Positions 33,820 to 44,634 of a DNA stretch of 64,000 nt are shown in pieces. Made by a program: the position numbers and the translations under genes. Origin of the DNA: Stereum hirsutum FP-91666 SS1 (taxonomy: Eukaryota > Basidiomycota > Agaricomycetes > Russulales > Stereaceae); NCBI RefSeq assembly GCF_000264905.1, contig NW_006763144.1:434001-498000 (forward strand), read 5' to 3'. Each line of letters begins with the position of its first letter. Position 1 is the first letter of the stretch. Below the pieces are notes generated by a model, which was given only the letters and a program-made list of their open reading frames with translations, made no database searches and was not told the DNA's origin.

Positions 33820-34973
33820 CTATCCCGCTCTTGTGGTATCAGGACCGCTATCCTCCAAAGGATGTGAGCCGGTTTTGCCACTAGTTTCGATGCCCAGGGC
33901 CTCGTCCATTGGGTCCGGGCTATCGTCCATAATGATCTTAGGCCAGTATCGTCGGCCATCTAGATACACGTCAGGTAACATAGAGGATGTCGATATACAA
34001 GAGAAACTCACCCTTGGGGATTTGAGCGTAAACGTCCGGCCAATACTCCTTGACGTAGCTCATTAGAACCTGGTGCATTTCATCGAATGCGTCATCTTCG
34101 GAGTAATCGCTTGGTCTTCTCTCCAGTAGCGCTTCTAGATCGTTGAAGGCGCTGAGCGGAGTGATATACCCATAAACCATGATCACAGCTGTTCAAGCGA
34201 TAAAGAGGGTCAGTTTGACACCATCTGGAGGACAAGGTGGGTGGAAAAGGAGGGGAGAATACGTACAGGGTTTCCATATTTCAAGCCCATAGCCTACATC
34301 ACATAATTCCTGACAACCCCATACCCTTTTGTTTGGGCCAATATCTCCTGGTGCAGGGACGCTGTACGTGCGCCGGCATCGGATCTTGAGGGCCTTCTCG
34401 AAGTCAATGATTGAGACTCGACCTTCGTCATTAATGACAACATTCCGTTCTGCCACAGAGCGATGTTTCACGCCAGCATCGTGAATCTGGACATACGCAT
34501 CCAGGATCTTCTGCCTACATCAGCATGATCGGTCATTATACTGAGGTATATTGTACGACCATAGAGACCTAGAACACTCACTTTATGTCCTGTGGTGCCC
34601 GCTCAAAGCACGTATTCAATTCTTCTCCGGCATACTCCAAGATAATGCAACCAGCTTCGCCTGGCTCCTCGAAGTACCCGAAGCAGCGAGGAATGACCTT
34701 ACCCTGGAGATGTTTCAACGCCTCGTAGATGATGAACTCCTGTTCGGTGCCTTTTATTCCCTGAGATGTATACCCAATCTTGCAAACGACGCGTTGGGAG
34801 CCCGTAGGTAGAGTAAGGACACCGGAGAAGACGTCAAAGCGATCGCTAGACTTCAGCAGACACATCTCATCAACCTCGAGCTCATTTTCGTCGTCATCGG
34901 TAGCGCGAATCAGGTCGAGCCATTCTAGGTCATCATGGGTGTAGCCTAGTGGAAAGTTCAAAGTCACAGACAT
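33820..34973 (-). CDS. array kinase copy 5, predicted pseudokinase
   Basis: Exons 34973-34582, 34514-34267, 34188-34012, 33959-33820; 318 aa from MSVTLNFPLGYTHDD (346 from the upstream in-frame MSRLHNHMLNKRK). Has VVCKIGYTSQG, EQEFIIYEALKHLQGKV and CIILEYAGEE, but the catalytic loop reads KHRSVAERNVVI, with serine replacing the HRD aspartate, as in copy 2; DFEKA follows. Its C-terminal exon is shorter than the others and ends PLEDSGPDTTRAG, because the duplication junction lies beside the stop codon. It is the copy nearest the intact hydrolase gene. Probably a catalytically dead but expressed kinase homologue. Confidence 0.8.
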
Positions 34974-35518
34974 GGGTGTCGAGGTGAAGGAAACGATGTG
35001 TCGCGTTTCTTTCGTAAGCTTTCTTTTGTTCAACATATGATTATGTAACCGTGACACACATCGTGTGGCGAGCGTTCTACGCCACTATTGGGTAGATCCC
35101 TTGTTACTTCAATCGAGCTGTGGGATAGCACCACGTAGCAAAGCGTACGAGAACCCAGTATTTTCACCATGATGGCTCAATTATACAGCGCTCGTCGAAT
35201 GTGATGGACCACAGAGTAAAGCGTCTGCAGAAGGGGAGGCCGTACCGCGAGCAAGCACTCGCGCAATGTAGATTATAACAACCACGACAACCGTCTGTAC
35301 GGTCGGTAAACCGGAGTAGTGATACGGCAAGAACCCCGAGGATACCCAGCTGGTAGAAAATTAATATATGGGCCAGCTGCCGGCAGATGTCAGTCCAGCA
35401 ACTATAACGAGAGAACTTGTGATACATTGTTTTTATCGATAATTATCAGTTGATTTTCTCTCAAAATTGATGCGTAGGCAGAACTTACCAGAGCTCAAAT
35501 GACTAGCAATAACAAATG
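34974..35518. other. array spacer: kinase 5' flank and hydrolase 3' flank
   Basis: Prototype of the array spacer. The left part (cacatcgtgtggcg... and ttctacgcca) recurs upstream of copies 1, 2 and 3, so it is probably the shared kinase promoter. The right part recurs beside each hydrolase relic. No gene of its own. Confidence 0.65.
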
Positions 35519-36252
35519 CTATCGTCCAGTTTTCTCGATAATAGTCCGTATATGCCGAAGCGCATCGTACACGCCATCGCCAGTAGCGTACTGTCGATCA
35601 AACGAAGATAACCGTCCCAGCACATAATCCTTGACACCCGCCTCCGGACGTCCTATACCTACCCGCAGCCTATAAAACTGCTGCGATCCTAATGCTGAAA
35701 TGATACTCTTCACACCATTGTGACCATTGGGTGAGCCACCGGTTTTGGGCGAAATGTTGCCTGGGAGGTGGTCCAGCGAGTCGTGTATCACGATGAGGGA
35801 GTTCGGAGCGACCGAGGTTTTACGAAGGACGTTCACGATTGCAGGTCCACACACGTTCATGAGATCGCCTGCATGATGGGTGATAGGGAGAGGGAATAGG
35901 ACACGAGGAGGAGGGGTGGAGACAGGTGGAAAAGGTCAGCATGTGGCGGGTGATAGACAGTGAAAATTGTGACTTGGGTTGTACGTGGTTTGTAGAGAGC
36001 TATGGGAACAGCATTTCCGCTGTCCATTTCGATCTGGGTTTCGGCGTAGTAGCCTTTCATTTCTGAGGCGAGAGGTGCACGAAGCTGAGACGATATGCCG
36101 TCGAGAATCAGATGACCGATGCTGCCAATCGAACGTTTGAAGTCTATCAGAGATTGAGAAGATATTGAGTTAGGTTTTCGGACATACCTGTGCCTTGTTT
36201 GGGGGTATGGAAGATTCCCAAGACCGACAACGAGGTACTTCACTGACCGCAT
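35519..36252 (-). CDS. peptidyl-tRNA hydrolase (Pth type)
   Basis: Hydrolyses peptidyl-tRNA released from stalled ribosomes; fungal Pth1 proteins act in cytosol or mitochondria. Exons 36252-36188, 36121-35985 and 35868-35519 give 183 aa, close to the usual length of about 190. Motifs in order: LVVGLGN (asparagine of the active site), TRHSIGHLILD with the catalytic histidine restored by the first splice, KPRDLMNVCG, VIHDSLDHLPG with the aspartate, GGSPNGHNGVKSIIS, YRLRVGIGRP and VKDYVLGRLS. No long presequence is visible. The first intron uses an acceptor 23 nt after an earlier, out-of-frame AG. This is the only full copy; four 3' fragments lie in the kinase array to its left. Confidence 0.9.
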
Positions 36253-36555
36253 AAGTCAGAGTTGGTCTCGGAACGTATGCCGGTGCAGGCGTATGAAAAG
36301 AACTGTAACGCCAAGCTGACTAGCCTGATTCAAGAAGCTCTGTAGAGGAAAGCAATGCGAAGAAAAGACAAACGTTTGCTGGCCGGTGGAGGAGAGGAAG
36401 GAAGGAGAACAAGCCGGGACAAGATTGTGGCGCCGGACTGAAAGCACGTTTTCAAGGGGAGAGAGGAGCGGGGCAGTTATCGGGCTCCACAACCTCGCTT
36501 GCTTTCATGCCATAAGTACCGTCGCTCTTTCCACTCTTTTCTTCGCGCATCAGCC

Positions 36556-38774
36556 ATGGCATCCACCTCGACTTCGACAACGGCGACGACATCGACGACA
36601 ACTGCCCCGACGACGCCAACACCAGCGTCCATCGCTCAAACCCGCCGTAAGCGACGCCAGTCCACCTACCATGCCGCCCGGTACGGTCCTCGAACGTCTT
36701 GCCATCAGCTCCCACTCTCCTTAGAAGCTCTTGATCTATCCCTATCGTCTCCGACGCCTAATCTTGCATCCCTTCGCATCCTTGTTCTCTCATACTTAGA
36801 GGAACTCGAGACCCGACTAGCGCAGCTCGAGTCTCCTTCATGCGACTTTGACCTCGGGATCGACTCGTTGAAGAGCAAGGGTGGACTCAAGGTCGAAGAG
36901 GCCCGAGCATGGGTCAGAGACGGTCTGAAGATGCTCGAACAGATCAAGGAGGACGTATGTTCGCATCTGCCTGACCTACCACTCGATTCGACCACCGTCG
37001 AGAACTATGTTTCTTCCCATCTCCCCGAGCTCCCGGACGTCCCAACCCTCAAGGAGGTCACCGCCCACCTCCCAGAGCTTGCGGAGCTTCGCTCGAGGAT
37101 CGCTGCCCTTGATCTTTCAGATATGCGCACCCGGATAGAGAGCGTCTGTTCGCACTTTCCAGACCTAGACTTCCATCATCCATTGCATTACCTTCCCACT
37201 CTTTCTGAACATCTTAATACCCTTCATTCCCACCTATCGTCCATCCAACTTCCCTCCAGCATCGCACTGCCCCTCTCTGTATCTGCCACCGTTCTTCATG
37301 ACCTGCATGATAAGCTTCGAGCCACCGAGTTCTCGCCACTTATTCACGGAAAGCGTTCTCTGCTCGAGAGAGCGGAGGATAAGATCGCTAAGATGGCGAG
37401 AGAAACCAGAGAGGCTCTGAAACTCTCATTGCACGGTAGTGCACTCATCACCTATGTGGACCTTCCCGAAGAGTGGCGTAATAACCCGTTCGTGACGCAC
37501 GGCTACCGGTAGGTTTTGTGCAGTATTTTTGAAACGAATCATAGTCTAATCCTGTGGCTTCGAAAGCTTCATCCCTCTGAATAGATGGCCTCTCATCATC
37601 GCTTCCTTATTTACAGTACACAACGAGACTCGTGAGTATCCGCTCTTCTGCCCGTATCTTCGCCCCTCGCTTCAAAAATAGATCACTGACATCCGACATT
37701 CCACCTGCCATTCTGATTCCCGCATCATTCATTCATCAATGCATCCATCACCTTCACGAAGTCAACATTCATACGCACCTCATTCCATTCCTCCTCTGGA
37801 CACTCACACTCATAATACCCACATCATACTTCTCCTCGACCATCCCGGCCTTCTCAAGCCTCGACATCGACGCCCCCCTCTTCATTTTCACCGTCTTTGC
37901 GCTAGTATGTCTGTTCAGCAGCGTCGTGTGGCACACCATGTCCGGATGTGCGCATTACCACGGCATGGATCTGTGTGCGAGGATCGATTATGTTGGGATC
38001 GGATGGTCAGTCCTTTCGTTCGTCTCCACTCATATAGAAGTAGTCTGTTTGGGCTAATCCCGAATGTAAATTCTTTTGTGATCGTGATTGTGGGAGAACA
38101 GGCTGATCAGTGCGAGCGTTGGCACCATCGTTTATTACGGCTTTGACTGTCAACCGTACCTCTGCAACCTCTTCCTATACTGTTGCTTTGCGTCCGGACT
38201 TGCGGGTAGCGTCCTGCCGTTCATGGACTGGTTCAACAAACCACAGAATAAAGTTAGCACCCGCTTCTCTTATCCTTACCTTTTCCTCTATTGTTTTCAT
38301 AGTATCAGACTGGTCATCGGATGCTGATGATCGTGTGGTCGGCGAATGGCTGTTTTATTTGTTGTAGCACATTCGGATCATGTTCTTCCTCTCGCTCGCG
38401 TTCACGGCGCTCGCGCCGCTCGGAACACTTTCATACCTCCACTCGACTAGTCAAATGCTCACATTCATCGGTACGTCCTACTTATATCTTTCGGCATCAT
38501 TCGTCCAGCCCGTTAACCACCATTCCTTCATCTTCACCCACATTAAACAGCCCCCGTCTCCCCGTCCCTCCTCTCCTACATCACCGGCCTCGCCTTCTAC
38601 GCCACCAACTTCCCCGAACGTTCCCTTCCCCCCTCCTGGGCTCCCCATTTCGGGACCTACCTCGGTGGCGGGTCCCATGCGGTTTGGCATCTGTTCATCG
38701 TGTTGGCGATCAGTCAGCACAGGGCGGCGATGCCGGTTATGAGGGGGATGGCGGGGATGGGCGAGGTTTGTTGA
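36556..38774 (+). CDS. PAQR/HlyIII-family membrane receptor, IZH3-like
   Basis: Seven-helix membrane protein of the adiponectin-receptor family; in yeast the IZH members affect zinc and sterol-linked signalling. Exons 36556-37508, 37585-37631, 37762-38005, 38102-38252, 38368-38470 and 38551-38774 give 573 aa. The long N-terminal part (1-300), with repeated HLPEL/HFPDL-type helices, recalls Izh3. The family signature follows: EEWRNNPFVTHGYRW, TVHNETLNIHTHLIPF, SSVVWHTMSGCAHYHG with the first metal-site histidine, and GGGSHAVWHLFIVLA with the HxxxH pair. The start at 36556 has a good context (gccATGG); an in-frame ATG lies 57 nt upstream. All splice phases agree. Confidence 0.92.
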
Positions 38775-39049
38775 GGTTGATGCGTTTCGGTTTTACGAGG
38801 AAGGGGAGGGCAGGTGGGGTTTGTTAGGTTGGGATGGCGTGGGTGAGTGAGGAGGCGGAGAGGCAAAGGAGGTGATTTGGGAGTTGGTGTCCATGTTGTT
38901 AGTTATTGTGTATTGTGCGCGCAGGAGGCGATGTGGCAGACTCGCTCATTTACTTTCGGGCCTCGGGTCAGGCAGTGACATTTTTACAGGGTAGAAACGT
39001 CCCATATAATCGTATCATATATAGCGTATTGGTGGTGGCGTTGGTGTCG

Positions 39050-39081
<32 letters not shown>

Positions 39082-39437
39082 CGATCGTCGTAGTTGTGGT
39101 GTTGGTGTCCATGTTAGGATGGTGGTGATTCTTGTGGATAATAGATGGCTTGGAAATTTATTTATTGCGTGGATCGTAGTCTGGAACTGGAACTACCTCG
39201 ATGGCAGCGAAAGTAAATCGTTGCAAGATCAACATACTCTACTGACAACGCACGATATCAACCTAACCGCGAGACGCACGACAACCAATCGGAATAGGAG
39301 AGAACGCACTGGGCGGTCGTACATAGCAGCATCACGCACTCATGTTTCTCTACCTCCATGGCATTCTGATCATACAATCACGAACCGAAAGTCCAAAAAT
39401 CTATCCCCGCCACCCCTCCCACCCTTGCCCACCGACC
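38775..39437. other. convergent intergenic region with (GGTCGT)n
   Basis: Between the 3' ends of the PAQR gene and TAF12. Contains a GGTCGT/GGTGGC-type simple repeat at about 39046-39085. No gene recognised. Confidence 0.5.
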
Positions 39438-41505
39438 CTACATCAACTTCGCCTCCCTCTTCGCCTGCTGCACCTGCGCCAACCTATGACTCCTAACACT
39501 CATCTGCCCGCCCTGTCCCGCCTTCTTCGCACCACCGCCTGCACCTGCACCTGCACCTCCTATCCCTCCACCACCCCCGCCTCCGCTGGAGCCACCGCCG
39601 GTGAGAGCAGATGCTGCGGGGAGGGCGGAGGGGACTCCGGTTTGGGACATTGAGATTCTGGTTTCGTCGGATGAGAAGCCGGGTATGCGGATGTTGTGGT
39701 TACGTTCTGTGGTTGGTGGTGAGCATATGGTACGTCGGAAGAAGATGGGAGAAGAATGAAGGGAAAGGGAAAGGGGCCTACCGAGGTGAAGCTGCAGGTC
39801 TCTGACTTCCAGTGTGTCGCCTCCCCTATGTTTTGCGAGTCTGCACCCAAAGTTGGTCACGGACTCGATGAACTCGTCTGCAATGTCTAGGAGCAGCTGT
39901 ACGTCACAAAAAATGACAATGTCAGTCAGTCAAGGGAATATAAAATCGGATGAAGAAAAGATAATGGATATGAATGAGAATAAAGTGAGATAAATGTAAC
40001 AGGGGAGTGACGAGTGGAAAGAAAAGAATGCGAGATGGTCAAGAAAACGGCGAACGCACATCCTCGACCTCCGGCTCTATCTTCACGTTCGGGTCGACGC
40101 TCGACACCAGGTCCTGGATCGTCCTCCTCATACTCTGATCCCCCGGAGTCGACTTTCTTCTCGAACGTGTATCGTCCGGCGTATACGTCTCCTCGCTACT
40201 CGGCTTGACCTGGGCCGGCGTCCCTATAACAAATGAACCAGTGATTAGTTGTTAGTCTTTGCATCACACTACTCACCCACTCATCAAACAAACAAAGAGG
40301 CTGCGAGCCACACGACCAAAAGAAAGGGAAAGGAAACGAGATGAAAGACGAAATTTAGAGAGAAAAGGACATACCAGCGATCCTCCCAGCAGCCTGCCCA
40401 CCAGTCAACGTTGGCCTCCCCATCTGCGTGGTCGACCACTGCACCGGCCCCGGATTATTCGTATTGAGGGTAGAGCTTATAGGATACGCGTCTGGGGTCG
40501 TGTTCGTGCCCAGTAGTGGTGCGGGAGAGTTCGATTTGAAGGCGGCGTGAGGGGCGGTGGTTGTGGTTAGGGGCGAGGGCTGTGGGCGCCATTTGGGTTT
40601 TCGGGTGGTGGTGGTGGGCATGATGATTATGGTTTGTTGAGTTGGGTGGGTGGGCGGTGGCGCGGTGGCGAGGTAAGTGGAGGTGAGGGTGGAGACGGAG
40701 GAACGGGAAGGGAGTGTTTCCGATGGATGATGATAGACGATCGAGAGGCGTGAGTGGTAGCCGAGAAGTCGAGCCGATGAAGTTGAGGGAAGGTGAAGGA
40801 GGATGCAGAGATGAATGTCGCGGTGGTCATTTATCCCGTTGTAATTGTGATCGTGTTTATGGTCGAGTGGAAGTGCGACGTGATGGTGAGATATTGTTGA
40901 GGATTATGTGGCGCTCGGAAAGAAGACGCACCTTTGAAGGACTAGGTAGCGACTGATTCTGTTGTTGTTGTTGCTGTTGCTGCTGCTGCTGCTGTTGCAC
41001 ATACTGTGTAGGTTGTTGCTGTGCAGGTGCAGGACTCGAATGTGCAGCCCCTGGTGCCGGTGTACCCGAGGACGAAGACGCGACCGAGTTCTTATGCTTG
41101 TCCGCATATTCCTTCAACTAAATGAAACAGGTTTCAAATGACACGGATTGTCAGCATCCATCAAGTTCGTACTGATGAAGAGACAGAAAACATGCAGAGG
41201 ACAGGCAAAGGACGAGAGAAATATAACCCAAACCCACCCACCTGTATAATCTGCTGCTGATTCAACTTCCCCTGCTTCACCAAATCGCTTAACTGTCCCA
41301 TATTCTGCAACAAAAGCTGAGCAATCCGGTCTCCAGGGAGCGGTTCTCCCGTCTGCGTCTTGAACGCATTGCCAAGCGCTGAGATGATGTTTCCCGTTGA
41401 GACTTGGTCGTTTCCATTTGGTCGTGGGACGTTTGGGTTCGGGGTCGGTGTCTGGTTTGCATTTGCAGGGGGGTTCGGGTTGGGATTTGGGTTGGGTGTG
41501 GACAT
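39438..41505 (-). CDS. TAF12: TFIID/SAGA subunit TAF12
   Basis: Histone-fold subunit shared by TFIID and SAGA, pairing with TAF4 or Ada1 in the nucleus. Exons 41505-41242, 41117-40932, 40579-40375, 40223-40060, 39896-39782 and 39706-39438 give 400 aa. The histone fold covers about residues 250-325: [71 protein letters not shown]. Its last two introns fall inside the fold and the joins restore it exactly. N-terminal regions are low complexity: an (NP)n run, a poly-Gln run of about 13 (near 40965-41000) and a Gly-rich C-terminal insert. The acceptor of exon 3 (gcccacag at 40580) is the least certain. The ATG is about 200 bp from the assembly gap. Confidence 0.92.
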
Positions 41506-41702
41506 GTTATGTTTCGAGTCGGTTCTGATACAATTTGGTACAACGGTGGATGTTTGTGATAGATTGGTGGAGAGGTGAAAGATGAAGGGGACGAAGGCAC
41601 GGCGACGGAGTGCTTGTTCGTTGATCGACCCCGTTCCGTAAGCGGCACGGAACGTAGCACGTGTCGAACACGTTGTTCGGACTCCCGAGCACTGGTCCTT
41701 TT

Positions 41703-42234
41703 NNNNNNNNNNNNNNNNNNNNNNNNNNNNNNNNNNNNNNNNNNNNNNNNNNNNNNNNNNNNNNNNNNNNNNNNNNNNNNNNNNNNNNNNNNNNNNNNNN
41801 NNNNNNNNNNNNNNNNNNNNNNNNNNNNNNNNNNNNNNNNNNNNNNNNNNNNNNNNNNNNNNNNNNNNNNNNNNNNNNNNNNNNNNNNNNNNNNNNNNNN
41901 NNNNNNNNNNNNNNNNNNNNNNNNNNNNNNNNNNNNNNNNNNNNNNNNNNNNNNNNNNNNNNNNNNNNNNNNNNNNNNNNNNNNNNNNNNNNNNNNNNNN
42001 NNNNNNNNNNNNNNNNNNNNNNNNNNNNNNNNNNNNNNNNNNNNNNNNNNNNNNNNNNNNNNNNNNNNNNNNNNNNNNNNNNNNNNNNNNNNNNNNNNNN
42101 NNNNNNNNNNNNNNNNNNNNNNNNNNNNNNNNNNNNNNNNNNNNNNNNNNNNNNNNNNNNNNNNNNNNNNNNNNNNNNNNNNNNNNNNNNNNNNNNNNNN
42201 NNNNNNNNNNNNNNNNNNNNNNNNNNNNNNNNNN
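41703..42234. other. assembly gap (532 N)
   Basis: Unknown bases. Open frames that appear to cross it are artefacts. The 13-bp sequence AGCACTGGTCCTT stands at its left edge (about 41690-41702) and again at 42299-42311, which suggests that a repeat caused the gap. Confidence 0.99.
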
Positions 42235-42804
42235 CCAGGGGCGCTTTGTATGGTAGGTAGATACATACAAGAAGAGCAATTGTCGACTGAGTCCATGAAA
42301 GCACTGGTCCTTCGCAAGTCGACAACTTGCTTTGAACGCAAATTCCGTATTTCAGGCTGTATTTGAGCCTATGCGCCAGGCTTGCAGCACAAGCATACTC
42401 TCAGACCTGGTCTGAAATTTGCAGGAGGTATGAACTGCCCACGATGAGTGCACTTTCTTTTCTTTTGGGACTAAACATCAGGCTCCAACAGTCACACAAC
42501 TGCCAGTATCGTTAGTTCGGGGTGCTCCTGGGACTGGGATTGAAAATTAGGATCCTAAGTTCAATTGGACCATCGTCCAGCACACAGGAATGTTACTCGC
42601 GATATCGTAAAGTAAGTTGGCCTCATTGAACTATGGTCAATAGTAATCACCGTGACGCCGCCTATACCGTCTATGTCCATATTCGCCACCGCCATATCCA
42701 TCGTCATCCTCGTTCTCAGAAAGAGCGGCATCAGAACCCAAATCATCGTCCGCATTGCCCCCATCTTACTCAACACCATCAGCATCCCCGTCAGCATCAC
42801 CACC
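42235..42804. other. region downstream of the 346-aa gene
   Basis: Nothing recognisable from 42235 to about 42630. From 42640 to 42804 the minus-strand frame of the 346-aa gene continues beyond its stop with an acidic Asp/Gly-rich reading broken by a further TAA. Confidence 0.5.
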
Positions 42805-44022
42805 TCAGTCATCCGCGCGCTCTTGACCAATTAGCTTTCCATCCTTCCTCGCCCGAATCGCCCAGAATGCCAACTTGACATGGCTGCCGGGACCGTGCCC
42901 TCTACTAGAGTACATGCTGCCATGGGTGATATTCAACGAGAAGTGTCCCTCGAAGATCTCCATTACTTCCTTCTCAGACCCTTCACTCCCAGACGCGGAC
43001 GCCTTGACCTTAGACCACACAGGTCCCTTCATCTTGAACACGCCTGAGGAAGCCGCGATCCCACAACCCCACCCAAGCGCAATCTTCATCTTTCCCGAGA
43101 CTCCGGGTGTATCGGAGGAGGTGCACGTCTCTGGGGTGATGAACTTGTCGAGCTCGGAGGAGGTGAAGGTGAGCTTGCCTGCACCTGAGGCGGGTTTGGG
43201 CTTCAGCGCGTATATGCTGATATCGAATGGCAGCTCTTCCATGGGGTCACGGATTCCTGAGCTCCTGAACCGACCCTTGGTCTTTTGCACCCCGGGTGCG
43301 AGGTCCGGAAGGAAGACACGAGCAGACATGTCGGGCTTGGCTTGGTAGGTGAGGATGGCGTTATAGAGACTCTCATAGTCGGGCTCGGTCTTGCTACCAC
43401 TGGAAGGGAAATAGACTTTGGACAGGAATGGAAGATGCATGGAGTAGAGGTCGAAGTGACCGGAGAGAGGCGATGGAGGAAGAGCAGACGGCTGAGCAGA
43501 CGCCCCAGTATCAGTCGCATTATCGGGCAGAGAAACGACCGTAGTGGCTGGGACGGCGCCAGGTGCGGCCTATTCGACAACATATAAAACCCCGTCAGGC
43601 GGAGTCCGGACTGAGGAAGGATCACTCGCACAATCGCTCATGGATGAAATTACTGACCGTATCTTTCAAGCCTTCATCCTTCTTCGAACCCTCCGTTATC
43701 TCTCCTGCAGCGTTCTCGACCACATTGGTATCTTTCTTCGTATCATCTGTGGCCGGCTGTTCCTGTAGACATTTCAGCCAGAGAACATATCCGTTATACT
43801 GTGATTCCACACCCAAGACATCAATGTTGAAAAAAAATATGAATGACTCACCTCCACGGTCGCCGACGTTTTTGCCTTTTTGGCAGGAGCCCTTGTTCTT
43901 TTCGCCTTGGATTTCGACGCGTTGTTCGTCGCGTCGCGTTCTTGGTCCGAGTCGTCCGCGGCGACGCGTTTGTTGTTGCTTTTTTTCGATGACGCGGGCG
44001 ACAACCACAGACGCAACACCAT
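42805..44022 (-). CDS. 346-aa protein of unknown function
   Basis: Exons 44022-43852, 43762-43658 and 43569-42805 join in frame to 346 aa. The family is not recognised. Residues 10-57 are Lys/Arg rich with nuclear-signal-like clusters (KSKAKRTRAPAKKAKT). The region 130-346 looks globular: YESLYNAILTYQAKPDM, RVFLPDLAPGV, GIRDPMEELPFDISIYALKP, GKMKIALGWGCGIAAS, MEIFEGHFSLNITHGSM and HVKLAFWAIRARKDGKLIG. A decayed paralogue lies at 57.0-57.5 kb. After the stop (TGA at 42805) the same frame goes on with an acidic Asp/Gly-rich stretch, a TAA and more acidic sequence, so the C-terminus may have been shortened by mutation. A TATA-like ctttata (44072-44078, minus strand) lies 50 bp before the ATG. 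Confidence 0.72.
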
Positions 44023-44071
44023 CCGGCGCGCAGACAGAAAACAATGAGTACATGAAGGACGGAGAGGAGAG

Positions 44072-44078
44072 CTTTATA
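44072..44078 (-). promoter_or_regulatory. TATA box of the 346-aa gene
   Basis: TATAAAG on the minus strand, 50 bp upstream of the proposed ATG at 44022; it supports that start. Confidence 0.5.
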
Positions 44079-44634
44079 AAGGCTTACCGGCATATTAAGA
44101 GTTCGAGTTTGTCGGCAAGGGTAATTAACGCAGAGGGAGAGTTGCAGGACGCGTTCCAGTCGCGAAGGTGGTGGTTCGGTTCAAGACGAACTCGTACGAT
44201 TTTTGTCCTTATATAATGGCAGTATTTACAATTGGGTTATAACCACTGCTTGTTACAACGAACATTATAATGGGACGGAGGACCAAGGCGCGTCTGGCAA
44301 TGTGGCACCAGCCTGAGTGCACTCGTGCGCGCATGAGAGCGTCAAGAACCTCACACTTATCCCCTACAGAAAGAAGGAGAGCCTATGAGTCTGATTCTCT
44401 AGAAATTCAGTCATTGAATGGCTGGCTATGTTATGGTTTAAAACAAAATGTCGGCCATGTAGTGAAAGGAGACCTGAAGAGGCTCTGTGGCGCGAGCCCT
44501 GTAGCCTACTGGCAATCAGCTGTAACGACTAGCCTCCTGACTGATTGTCGTAGTGTCAAGCCTGGTGAGCGGTCCAACGCTCATACGTACCCCTTCCTAA
44601 TATCTTTCATCCGGCCAGTGAACATTAAGTATAA
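44079..44634. other. intergenic, nothing recognised
   Basis: One open frame of 127 codons lies on the plus strand (44270-44653) but runs into the 3' end of the ATPase gene and has no domain. Confidence 0.45.

Noticed and set aside
41161..42366. Open frames across the N gap
   Set aside because: The Ns were read as open sequence; no evidence for coding across the gap.
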